Shown here: in pieces, positions 48,801 through 58,864 of the stretch
Numbering within the stretch: position 1 is the stretch's first letter
Layout: every line of letters begins with the position of its first letter
NCBI RefSeq assembly: GCF_036711975.1
Contig: NC_091972.1
Coordinates: 5,585,001 to 5,649,000, forward strand
Direction: 5' to 3'
Source of the DNA: Onthophagus taurus
Lineage: Eukaryota > Arthropoda > Insecta > Coleoptera > Scarabaeidae
Length of the DNA: 64,000 nt
The notes under the pieces: generated by a model
The model's database searches: none
What the model saw: only the letters and a program-made list of their open reading frames with translations
What the model was told of the DNA's origin: nothing
Translations under genes and position numbers: made by a program

Positions 48801-48935
48801 TTGTCCCTTGCACTCCAAATGGAAAAAGTTCTGCCTCTTTCCGGATGGGTATGTCAATACCAACTGCGAAACCAACGTGAGCGCGATGCACACCCACACT
48901 GCTTGAGTGCTTGCACTGGAGAATTGATGAGTCAT
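45894..48935 (-). CDS. Itp: Ion transport peptide, amidated short isoform (ITP)
   Basis: The common exon 48935-48712 is joined to the distal exon 46005-45894, giving a 111-residue precursor. ITP is a CHH-family neurohormone that acts on hindgut and renal epithelia as an antidiuretic/chloriuretic signal. A hydrophobic signal peptide (about 1-28) is followed by YPSGKR (Lys-Arg at 33-34), then the mature peptide QNFFHLECKG...[24 protein letters not shown]. The second exon supplies REDCFTSEVFQGCIEILLI and ends VEILGK before TGA, so the C-terminal Leu is expected to be amidated. Six cysteines (42, 58, 61, 74, 78, 87) fit the CHH fold. The mature N-terminus is Gln rather than the usual Ser, and the peptide is slightly longer than the usual 72-73 residues. 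The ATG lies immediately after an acceptor, so the 5' UTR is in an upstream exon. Confidence 0.93.
46270..48935 (-). CDS. Itp: Ion transport peptide-like long isoform (ITP-L)
   Basis: The same common exon (48935-48712) is joined to the proximal exon 46393-46270, giving a 115-residue precursor. The exon reads RDKCFTTHYFKGCIDALLL and ends with HGADLPGA and a TAG stop, without a Gly-Lys amidation signal, which is the ITP-L pattern. The exon order (common, ITP-L, ITP) matches that known in other insects, where ITP arises by skipping the ITP-L exon. GTACAC directly follows the TAG stop and could be the donor joining this exon to the ITP exon as 3' UTR. The cysteine spacing of the CHH fold is intact. 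Confidence 0.9.
46480..46910. promoter_or_regulatory. GC-rich patch in the Itp intron
   Basis: CpG-rich island with GGGGCCGCGG and GCCCCGGATTGCCGCGG, preceded on the plus strand by AAGTATATAAACAGGGG. It could be an intronic enhancer or a start of an antisense transcript. The plus-strand frame at 46640-46900 shows no domain. Confidence 0.25.
47520..48510. repeat. Tandem duplication (about 0.5 kb) in the Itp intron
   Basis: CTGAACTTCTGCAAAAAAG occurs at 47542 and 48061, 519 bp apart. Further matching blocks follow in the same order: ACGAGACTTAAATTTTAACT at about 47785 and 48299, and AGTATGCGATTTTGATTAGG at about 47966 and 48435. The spacing shrinks from 519 to about 470 bp through deletions, so the duplication is old. 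No protein function is evident. Confidence 0.8.
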
Positions 48936-49643
48936 CTAAGAGAAAATTAAAGAAAATGTAGTTTTAATTATTTTTTCATACTATACATATATATATAGAT
49001 AACTTATCGCTATTAGCATTGCGTATTTTCTTTCGAAACGCGATAACTTCCAGGTAATTGTAAATATGTCAACATAAAACGTATCCCTATTCATTCAAGA
49101 TATTTGATTTACTTGTTTACTAAATGTTGAATGAATAAATCATAAATATTCCGTATTGTTTGTTATTCTAAAAATAGGGGTTCCATTATAATATAATTAT
49201 AAAATAAATAAGATTAAAGATAAGAGTAATCTGAAAATCATGATGGTTAGAAAAAGATGTAACGAAAAACGCATACCTATATGATATAAATGGTTAAAAG
49301 CGACGTACACTTATGGTCCGTTTCCTTCTAACTATTAATATGTTACGATTGTTCGCATATAAGGAAAATGACTTGGTAAAGTTGGAATGACGGCGCGGTT
49401 CGAATTCCATTCTCCAAATACAGGACGACTAAATTACCTAAACGTCATTCGAGTATGAAAAATTAACTATAAAATTTTGTTTTCAAGTACGATAAGAAAA
49501 ACAATTTCTCGTTTCAAGTGTTTTTATTGAATATTAATGCTTGTAAAAAAATGGTTTTTTTGATTTGGTTTTTGAGATAAGAAATCCTACACCTCCACCA
49601 TTTTTTTCTTTTCAAATAATTAACTCGTTAACGTTCTACTTAC

Positions 49644-49747
49644 TGATTATATAGTTTCCACCTCCCCACAACAAACAAAAATATATAAATAAATTAAGTG
49701 GATCGTCTAAGATTAGACGATTCCACTCGACTCCTTCACTGAGCACT
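49644..49747 (-). promoter_or_regulatory. Predicted Itp core promoter and 5' non-coding exon
   Basis: On the minus strand TATAAAAG (49779-49772) is followed, with the canonical 30-32 base spacing, by the initiator TCAGTG (A at about 49747). About 100 bases downstream comes TCA followed by GTAAGT (donor at 49643). This would form a first exon spliced to the acceptor just before the ATG at 48935. The exon carries a hairpin, described separately. Confidence 0.6.
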
Positions 49748-50247
49748 GAACCTTTCCCGATCGACCATCAACTTTTATACCGATCCATTTAATTGATTTA
49801 ATACCATTAATGAATATGAAGAAAATCGAAACGAATAAAAAAAGCTGTTGTGTTAGTATTGGTTATATTGTTTAATATTGGGGTAGATTAAATCGAATGA
49901 TTAAAAACAGCGGGATATCGACCTACATATTTTCTTTTATTAATCCGCTTTTATCAAGAGTTTATATATTTGGGGAAAGGAGACGTCTGGCAAATAGATA
50001 GTCATCGAAAACGGTCCTTGAAACTCGAATACAACACTAAATCTTTTTCAACTTTAAGCTTTCTTCACAACATTGAAACAATTTTCATCAAGATGAAACA
50101 AAAGGAAAATAAGAAATAGTTATGTTTATAAAACTTTCTTTTTTTTTCATCTTGATAAAAAGAAAATAAAGAGAAGTTTTATAACTTTCCGGAAGTAGTA
50201 AAGATAAATCGGAAAAGAAAGCGCAAATATTAGATATAAAAACTCAC

Positions 50248-50400
50248 GTAAATTCGAAGAAAAATACAATACAAAAATCCAGTGATGAAAGCAGATTGCG
50301 CGAGAACGTTCAACTGTATGACTTCAACTGTAAAACGGGAGAAACTCGAAGTCTCTGAGAGAAACGGATGTGCCACTACTGAACACCGTTTACTGACTGA
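50248..50400 (-). promoter_or_regulatory. Possible alternative Itp first exon
   Basis: On the minus strand a TCAGTCAGT initiator-like string (50400-50392) is followed by about 150 bases of non-AT-biased sequence ending TTTAC before GTGAGT (donor at 50247). No TATA box is seen. It could be a second Itp promoter; confidence is low. Confidence 0.3.
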
Positions 50401-50409
50401 GCCGTCGTG

Positions 50410-52355
50410 TTTCAACCGAAGTCGAATACTCCCTACCACGATTCTTAAATTCAAATAAAGAAAAACGATATTCAATGAATAACGCAAATGGAAAACACCC
50501 CTTTAATTATTTGAATTAAAATTCTTAGTATAAAACACACACATTGTGATGATCTGATAAGAAAAGCACTAACAGTAAGTACACAAACAGTAAAATGACG
50601 TACACAAAATACACAGAATTAATTCTTGAATCTATTTTCGTTCCTTAAAACCATTCATAAATTTATAATTTACGTTTTCGCTTCTTTTATAAACCCTTAA
50701 GATATTTTAAATCTTTTATAGTGTAATTATGGAGTTTCACTTTCTATTTTCTTGATCGTAATTTTGTCGATTTAACGACGTTTGTCGTAGTCGCAAACGA
50801 CCGGAAATAAATCCCACATTAAAACAGGAACGGCGGCCAAATCATAATAATAACAATCGTGTATGTGTATTTCTGTACCAAGTTGTTAAATATAAAAAAG
50901 AATCCTCTTGGTTCTTGTTGCGTCGGCTGCGGGTACGTTAGGATCGTCGCAATAATTGCTTAATTAAGATATTAATAAGGGAGTCAATAAACGCGTTTAG
51001 CGGGACGCGGAGAAGAAGAAGTGGTATTATTTCTGGAGCAAGTGCTCCGGGCGAAACGGACGTCTTTCGCTCCTTCCACTTTATACCAGAACCAGAAGCA
51101 GACGGACACCTGGCACCAAGCAGTCTGGTTAGTGCTATTTTACTTTTTTACTATGTGGCAACAGTGTCGTCGAAGCCGAGAGGCGAGATTAGATCCAAAC
51201 GTTTGCCAGGTCGAGTTTAAAAGCTTAGCAGCCTTTTTTATTATTTGTTATTGTGTTGACTGGGCTCTCTCTTTTGCCTAAAAATACTACCTAAACATTT
51301 TTTTGTACGATTTCTAACTTACTTTTATTACCTTTTTTTTATACTTCACTCAAAATATTTACATTTGCTTTCACTGCTTAAAAATAACTGTTACATTGTT
51401 ATACTATTTTATATATTACTTCGTATAAGTCTTATATAAAAGTTGATAATGAGAATTCTTTGATATTGGCATACTAAGTATCAACTCTATCTGAAGTTAT
51501 CAATCTTCACAACCTAGTCAATGACACCAATACTGAGATTACGTGACGACGCAGATATAACATGGTGGTCTATCTCAGTTTCAAAATTTAGTCAATGTCT
51601 AATAGAAAAACAAAAAAATTATGTCATTTTCCAACTACATCATCAGAATTAAGGCAGATGCGTGGATTGTAGCACTGCAGTCATAAATACGAAACTAGCA
51701 AATCAAAAAATTGCAGATAAGATGTAACGTTATAAAAAGACAATTTTTTATCCGGTAAGTTATTGAGTAAATCATGAAATTTAAAATAAATTTCGTTTAA
51801 AGTTGATTTTAGCTTTATGGCTTTTACAATGATTGCTTTTACTGTAATGGCACATTCCCAAAGAGGTGCTTGGAAAACAAGAATTAGGTTTGTTCCTTCC
51901 TAAGTTCAGCGTTGAGTACAATTTTAAGCAAAATCTTCAGGGCTTGCGTGTGGAAAATAAATATGGTACACAAGATGAACTGCCATGATGGAGATTTTGA
52001 TAAAGCTACTGTATCCCTTTTGGTTTAACAAAATGCTCCCTACAAATTTATCAAATCGTTCCATATCCTCACACTATCAAGTTTCCTCAACGCAAACATT
52101 GAGGAAAAATCGTATTTGAAAAATGCATTTTATTATTTAATTATTTTATATTTAAATTATTTTTTACAGAGAAGCTCACAACATTGCAAACATCCAAGCA
52201 GCCCAAAGACTTCTAAGCATGGAGTTATTGTTAACAATATTATTAAGAAGTATTCAGAGTGGGAACATTGAGGTTGGCCACTTATTGGAGATGAACAACA
52301 AACAATATAAGTACGAAAGCTTGATGGCTAACACCAGCCAGGAATTAACACCGAT
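50410..52355. other. Gene-free region with GC-rich patch
   Basis: AT-rich except for a CpG-rich block at about 50780-51290, which may be a regulatory region upstream of Itp. Open frames at 51021-51281 and 52219-52407 show no domain, and the second runs into the foldback repeat. Nothing else is supported. Confidence 0.35.
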
Positions 52356-53050
52356 TGATTTAAAACTAGAACTAACACTAGACCTAAAACTAAGAACTTT
52401 CTGGTGAAGCCATGTCATTTTTGAAAAAGTGTTTGAAGTTTCAGATGCCAACTTTGATCAAAAATAAGTTCGAAGTGAATACTTGTTAACCAAAAAGTAT
52501 CAATTTTCTTGAATTTTTATATCTTTTATTGAACTAAAACTAGAACTAACACTACACCTAGAAATGTTAACTAGAAATGTTTTCCTAGACCTAGTTTGAT
52601 AGAAGTTAGAGATAGTTTGCTAGAATGTTTCTAGTTCTAGTTTTATACTTGCACTGTCACTAGAACTAACATTAGACCTAGAGACATTTGGGTTTAGCCG
52701 TACGTCCCTTAAGACGGCTAAACCCAAATGATTCTAGTTCTAGGTCTAGTATTAGTTCTAGTTTTGCACTAACACTGACATTAGAACTAACATAAGACCT
52801 AGAACTAGAATCATTCAGGTTTAGCCGTCTTGAGAGATGTGCGGCTAAACCCAAATGTTTCTAGTTCTAGTGTTAGTTCTAGTTTTGCACTAACACTGTC
52901 ACTAGAACTAAGACAAGACCTAAAACTAGAATCATTCTGGTTTAGCCGTCTTGAGAGACGTACGGCTAAACCCGAATGTTCCTAGTTCTAGTTCTAGTCT
53001 TCGTTCTAAAGTGCAAGTGTTAGTTGTAGTTTTAGATCAAGAACAAACAA
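52356..53050. repeat. Cluster of three foldback cores in CTAGTT repeats
   Basis: Runs of AACTAGAACTAACACTAG and complementary CTAGTTCTAGTGTTAG-type units surround three hairpin cores at about 52686-52730, 52812-52856 and 52933-52976. Each core has the form GGTTTAGCCG...CGGCTAAACCC with about 12-14 bases of loop. The second and third cores carry the asymmetric loop in the opposite orientation to the first. The same family occurs at 23.7 and 39.6 kb. Confidence 0.9.
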
Positions 53051-55985
53051 GTTAAATAGTACAGGATATCTCGAGACTTAATTATATTAAAAGATGTATT
53101 AGAGTTATATAAATGAAATATTGAATACATTTTGAACATTTGGTGTTACAACTTTTATTGAAGAATACTTATTTAAGTAAAATACTTGGAAGAATTTTCA
53201 AAATTTTAGGAATATTTTTTAATAATTTTGTTAACATTCCACTGGTTAATATTTCCTCTATCTATCTACAACACATTGACTAGAACCTGTTTGTTTCTAT
53301 TTTTAAAAAGCTCCATTTAGATAAAAACGTAAACGTAACCATCCAAACGTTAATGGTCGCTTTATCATTGTCTTCACCTTTTGTTGATAACTCACCCACT
53401 TTTCTTCTCTTGGCATTACTCTGAATAATTTTTCCTTTAAATTTTTTTTAACTTAAACTATTGCAAACACGTGAACCCAAAAACACCTGGTCACATGGAT
53501 TAGCATACAGCCGCACCGCAGACTAGATCTTATCGTACCACTTACTAATGTATTTAAATGTGCCATCAGATTGTACAAGCGATTTCACCAGCATTTTGCA
53601 TTGCGAACTTGATTAGCATAGTTAATGTCACTCGTTAACGCGGATCTCCTTATGTACACAGCACCATCACCGCCCAGCTGTAATAATAGCAAGACTAGGA
53701 CACTTGCGAAAAAATTGTAAACACAAACAGAGATCTGATTACTCTGTATAGGCTTGGTGTGACAAATATTTACCGGAACGGAAATGCCAAGAATGCTTCT
53801 CTCTATAGTTTCTCAAACCTTATCTTCACAGCGTTAGCGAAACCTTACAAATATCACCTTCGTTAATGTTTGAGAAAAATAAATGGATAAAGATTTAAAA
53901 ATAACGTTTCCTCGTAATTTAGTCATTTCAATAGAATGTATTTACAACTTCGATCAGATAATTATAAATACATACCTACAATCAGAATTTGTCATTGTGA
54001 ATCAGAGCGTGCCTCGCCTGATATTGCCAATGCCATGGAAAGTTTATAAGCCAAGAAGAAGAAAATACTCGGCATACCGTTTCGCACCGCCGCTTCTTCT
54101 TCTTCTTCGTCATTCAAAGAACCGCGAAAGGCCGATAAAGAAATGGTAATTGCAGGATTAGCTCGGTATTTACGAGTTAAATCCCGGACAAACGTCACCT
54201 GGTATATCACGTATTTATCTCTTTATTTATGTTACGCGTATCATTCGGAATAATGATGAAGAAATTCAAACTAACGGAGAAGTATAATGCGTAGAATTAT
54301 ACAAAGATGGTTCTTTGACGACGAAGCGAGGAGATCTTGACGAGGTATCGTATAACTAATTACGTATGCGAAACTTTCTTCTCGGCTTTTCTTTTACCTC
54401 CTCCACTGTGAAGGCACAGCTGGTTTCCTCGACCAGGTGTTCGACGATTTTTACTTAATAAATCGAAGCCGCTGAGATTAAGATGTCCGGCCGTTTTTAC
54501 CTCGTCCGGTCGTGGACAGCCAAGCTGTCCGCCTTACGGCGCGTTTTAATTGAATGTTGGCAAAAGGAAGACGCGAAAGAGCGGCCTCAAGTGTGGTCGT
54601 CCAACGACTTGACCACACATACAGCCACCTCACGGGATTTTGCGTCTCGTTTCGAACCGCGCCGTGCCGCTTTAAGACCCAACAGCGACGTTAAATATAT
54701 CATTTTAGGGATTACGTTGATTATTTTCAAATCTCGTTTAATTTCCTTTGTTGAATAAGAACTATATTTTCTGTAATGTTACGGTTGGGATAATAAAATG
54801 GAAAACCGAAAAATTTTTAGCTGGTAACATTTTATACAAGAAAAAAAGTAAATGTTTTAACGGTTCTTATGATTTTCAATCATGAAATGACGATAAAACC
54901 TGAAAGATAGAAAGAAATAAAGAGAGCGTTAATGGTTGGCGTCGCGAAAAACAAACAAAGAGGATTTGAAGAAGAAACGGACTGGGGGACAGAAGAGGAG
55001 GAGGAAATCACCTGCGCACTCCTCGCGGTCATTTTCTGATGAGTCAAAGGCGGCTTGTTAAAGAATAAATGATTGCTCGTAATAACAGGCCTCCGGCCGC
55101 CGGCGCTGGGAAACGGACCGACCGTAACAACTTCATCGTTCGCCAACCTGTTTGCTGAAGGAAGAAAGAGAAAGAGAGTGAGAGGGGCTAAGACCACACC
55201 GGTGGTTAACAAGTCGCCGATTTTACGGATTATACCGGTAGGTCATTTTAACCAACAAGAAGACGCGCCGACGCTCGCTTGTCTTGGTCGCTTCTTTGCC
55301 TTAGGGCACCTCTACTTCTTCTTCTTCGTCTTTTACCTTTTCTTCCACATCATTCGTTTATCCGTCTCTCTCGTTTTTCGTGTTAAATCCGACACTGTTC
55401 GCGCTCTACGCCACTTCAGACTTGTAAGACGTGCTCTCGTTAATTATAAAACGCCGCCGTTCGGCTGAATTCATGGACTGGTTTTACGTGGCAGGATGAT
55501 GCTCCAACACTGCGGCGGAGGTCTAACTCATTTTTATTTCGTATCATTTTTATGGCCTATCATTTTAACTTATAAGGAGAAAAGTGAGTACTTCTGATTA
55601 CGTTTTATAACATACTTAGATTAACGATTTCTGGTATTATAAGAAGCGCTCAAATCTAGCAATGGAAGCTTTTCTTGACCTTGAATACGATTAAACAAAA
55701 GATCACATTCTTTTTTTTTTCTGATAATCAGATGTTAATTGAAATCAATGCAGCCCAAATTAACTAAGAAGCTAAAACAACCTTTTATGTCTTCTCACGT
55801 CCTAATAGAGACCATCTTGAGATGATGCTTGGAAATATTAAGAATTATGTTGACAGAAAATGATGAAACTGTTGAGTATACAGAGATGGTAGCTAAACAT
55901 GGGTGCTGTCGTAGAGATCAAGTGATAAACTTGGCATCTTCGAAAGACAGGTATTTTGTAAAGTATCCTGGGAAAAGTTTTGGAC
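53051..55985. other. Gene-free region with two GC-rich patches
   Basis: Patches at about 54000-54720 and 54990-55480 are CpG-rich and contain GA-rich tracts (GAAGGAAGAAAGAGAAAGAG near 55160). Small perfect hairpins are present, such as GTGTGGTC...GACCACAC near 54592-54621. The overlapping frames in these patches show no conserved domain. They may be distal regulatory modules. Confidence 0.35.
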
Positions 55986-55989
55986 CAAA

Positions 55990-56262
55990 ACGTGTGCAGA
56001 ATTTGTCAAAGATGTCCCTCTCGGCATCCATCAGAATACAAAAGCTGACGTGGGCCGGACATGTGGTGAGAATGGAAGAGAGATTTCCAAAAATGCCGTA
56101 CAATGCACGAATGCAGAGAAGAAAACGCCATGGAAATGATGGAAAGACGCAGTAAGATGTCGCAAGAGATTTTCGGGGTTGGAGGAGAGCAGCATCTGAC
56201 AAGGAAGATTGGATCCAAGGATTAAGGGAGACCTGAACCTGATTTGGACTGTAGAGCTAAAG
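55990..56262 (+). pseudogene. LINE C-terminal tail
   Basis: Translation gives IRIQKLTWAGHVVRMEERFP and, after a frame change, PWK-WKDAV, then W..AA.DKEDW. This is the same C-terminal arrangement (LRWAGHV.RM, RP..RW.D.V, A.DR..WR) of a CR1/RTE-type LINE. Only the tail remains. The left border of the tandem duplication begins at its end. Confidence 0.7.
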
Positions 56263-56263
56263 A

Positions 56264-57602
56264 AGAAGAGAAGGGATTATTTTGGAATGATTTTAGATGA
56301 TATTCGAAGATATCTGATTTATAATTGAAGATATTAAAGATGATGTTAAGGAAATCAGGGATGGTATAGAGAAATATTATGAGTAAAACTTTGAGATATA
56401 AATGATAACGTTAAAAGATGTTGAAGGTCCGTGACAATGTTAAGATATATCCGAGACATGATAAATGATCTTGAAAAGAACCAGAGACGACAGAGAGTGA
56501 TATTTATTGTTGATATTTTTTTAACTACACCCCCTAAAGTTGTTGAGAGCAATTGAGATGCCCCGTTTTGTTAAATTAGTTTGTGTTGCTAGATAAATTC
56601 ATCTTTTTTTTTTCCAGTTGCGATGATTACACATTATCATTCGGAGCGAAAAGTATATATGTTACTGTAAAAGCCCGAACTACGGTAAATCTTAGTTTAA
56701 CTAGTAAATCTTAAGATTTACCAAAATGAGTTGGTAAATGTGTGGATTTTTTAAACAAGAGATAATTTTTCTGGCTTTTACCAATGCTAAGTTTTACCAA
56801 TAACAGTTCGTATTTCTTAATCATTTATTTTAATAATTTATTACAATATAATTGGTAATGAAATTATCCATCTATCAAATCCTTAAATGGCTTAAATGAT
56901 TATCTATCTTGCAAGCTCATTTCTTTGATAAGCGAAGAGAAGAGAAGGGATTATTTTGGAATGATTTTAGATGATATTCGAAGATATCTGATTTATAATT
57001 GAAGATATTAAAGATGATGTTAAGGAAATCAGGGATGGTATAGAGAAATATTATGAGTAAAACTTTGAGATATAAATGATAACGTTAAAAGATGTTGAAG
57101 GTCCGTGACAATGTTAAGATATATCCGAGACATGATAAGTGATCTTGAAAAGAACCAGAGACGACAGAGAGTGATATTTATTGTTGATATTTCTTTAACT
57201 ACACCCCCTAAAGTTGTTGAGAGCAATTGAGATGCCCCGTTTTGTTAAATTAGTTTGTGTTGCTAGATAAATTCATCTTTTTTTTTCCGGTTGCGATGAT
57301 TACACATCATCATCAGGAGCAAAAAGTATATTATGTTACTGTAAAAGCCCGAATTACGGTAAATCATAAGATTTACCAAAATGAGTTGGTAAATGTGTGG
57401 ATTTTTTAAACAAGAGATAATTTTTCTGGCTTTTACCAATAGAGTTTGGCACATATTAAGTTTTACCAATAACAGTTCGTATTTCTTAATCATTTATTTT
57501 AATAATTTATTAGAATATAATTGGTAATGAAATTATCCATCTATAAAATCCTTAAATGGCTTAAATGATTATCTATCTTGCAAGCGCATTTCTTTGATAA
57601 GC
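56264..57602. repeat. Tandem duplication, unit about 670 bp, spanning a transposon border
   Basis: GGGATTATTTTGGAATG occurs at 56273 and 56947 (674 bp), and TTTCTTTGATAAGC ends at 56933 and 57602. Within each unit the left 400 bp are host flank and the right 270 bp are the left end of the TIR element (TGTTACTG at 56660 and 57334). The copies differ by substitutions and small indels. GAAGAGAAGGG is shared by the left border and the junction and could be the microhomology used. Confidence 0.9.
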
Positions 57603-58860
57603 ATTTTTTGAGGTAGTTACACTTTTTAAATCCTTGTCCTCCTGTCATAACAACTTCTTCTATCTTTATAAAGTCTTCAGAGCATGAGGTAAACTGATTC
57701 TTAGTATAAAGCTATTTTAGTGCTCCAATTTTCGTACCCTGTTGGTAAAGCTCGTTGTTATTTATATCTACCACAACTGCAATAATGATTTTTTGAGTCA
57801 GTTTTAGATCTGTCAATGTTAGGTACTTTCAGTCTTACATTTTGGCCAACTTTCACATCTGGATATTTATTTGCTGACTTTGATTTTCATCCTCTTTTTT
57901 CGATATTGACTCCTCAGTTATAAAAACTTCTTAGAGTCATGGATTATTTGGTTCTCATTCGTCTTTTCGTTAATAATCATTTCGTCTTGTTGTGTTTTAC
58001 TCTTCACAGTGTTTCTGTTTATGTCCTCTTCAGTGTTATCTTACTTATTCTGTTCAATGGCATTTCCGACGTTAATATTTTGTTATGTATATTTAAGCAA
58101 ATACATTATCTAAATCTTCTTCACATCTTACTAGTTCAAGCATGTCTCTAGATATTGCTGACGTTGTAATGCCCATTTTCACGGGACTACCAAACATTGC
58201 TTCGTAGGGGGAACATTTTACTCTGACCACTTTGTTAACTGGTTTTTTTCTATCCACGTGCTCAACATATTTTCTTAACTCCTTAACTCTGACTGTGTCT
58301 GGGCTTTCCATGTACTATTTTAACGTTCGGCCACATAGAGCATAAACTTTCAATAACTTGGGTACAAAATTCTCGACCATTATTTATTTCCAAAAGTGGT
58401 GAAAATATCCAAAAGATGGCTCCGCGTTTAGATTGAAGTGCACGAAGAATCACAAATTTAGTAAGATGGTCTTGGGAAACTAAAATGAATTTATATTTTC
58501 CATCAGGGTTAGTTTGTAGATCTACTAGATCTACTTGACAACGTGAGTTCATTTCACTATGAAGTGTAGGCTTAATGACAATGCCCATTTTCAAAGTCTT
58601 CTGTTTTTTTGACAAGGTTGGCATAGCTTCAAATATGTCATAATAGCCTCATCTGTTAGACTTTAAGTTACATCTTAAGCATTCTATACGTGTCTATTTT
58701 TCAACATTTACTGTATCTCTGCGGTAAAACCTAAGATTTACCGAGTCGAAACGAACGATGATCACGGAATATTTCGGACTTTTACCAATCAGAGTTGGTA
58801 AATCTTAGGTTTCACTGGAAAATCTTAGGATTTGCCGTAGGTCGGGCTTTTGCAGTAACA
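56660..58860. mobile_element. Ginger/KRBA2-like DNA transposon, defective
   Basis: The left end, TGTTACTGTAAAAGCCCGA at 56660, is inverted at the right end, which finishes TCGGGCTTTTGCAGTAACA at 58860. Direct TATA (56656-56659 and 58861-58864) gives a 4-bp target duplication. Both subterminal regions carry several GGTAAATCT/AGATTTACC motifs. The minus strand encodes a retroviral-type integrase fossil. TGT...ACA ends with a 4-bp duplication and an integrase fit the Ginger superfamily as I know it. The 674-bp partial duplication of the left end enlarged the copy. Confidence 0.8.
57590..58690 (-). pseudogene. Broken integrase (KRBA2/SCAND3-like) of the Ginger-like element
   Basis: Minus-strand translation in order: LTDEAIMTYLKLCQPCQKK (end of an HHCC-type zinc finger), VIKPTLHSEMNSRCQVDLVD with the first catalytic Asp, KYKFILVSQDHLTKFVILRA, NNGREFC, WPNVKIVHGKPRHSQS, then CSPYEAMFGSPVKMGITTS (about 58230-58170). 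A C-terminal VGQNVRLKVPNIDRSKTDS and GGQGFKKCN follow at about 57870-57610. The second catalytic Asp (normally in SDNGREF) is Asn here, about 20 residues before it are missing, and frames are interrupted. The enzyme cannot be active. Confidence 0.8.
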
Positions 58861-58864
58861 TATA

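Noticed and set aside
52690..52976. GGGTTTAG strings as telomeric repeat
   Set aside because: The string is part of a longer conserved hairpin core (GGTTTAGCCG...) and is not tandemly iterated as GGGTTTA. The insect telomere repeat expected is TTAGG.
55829..56155. 108-residue frame as a host protein
   Set aside because: The second half is the LINE tail (TWAGHVVRM); the first half shows no homology I recognise.
57334..58860. Second left terminus (57334) as the true end of the Ginger-like element
   Set aside because: The bases before it are ATTA rather than TATA, whereas the terminus at 56660 is preceded by TATA, matching the right flank; the second copy is explained by the tandem duplication.
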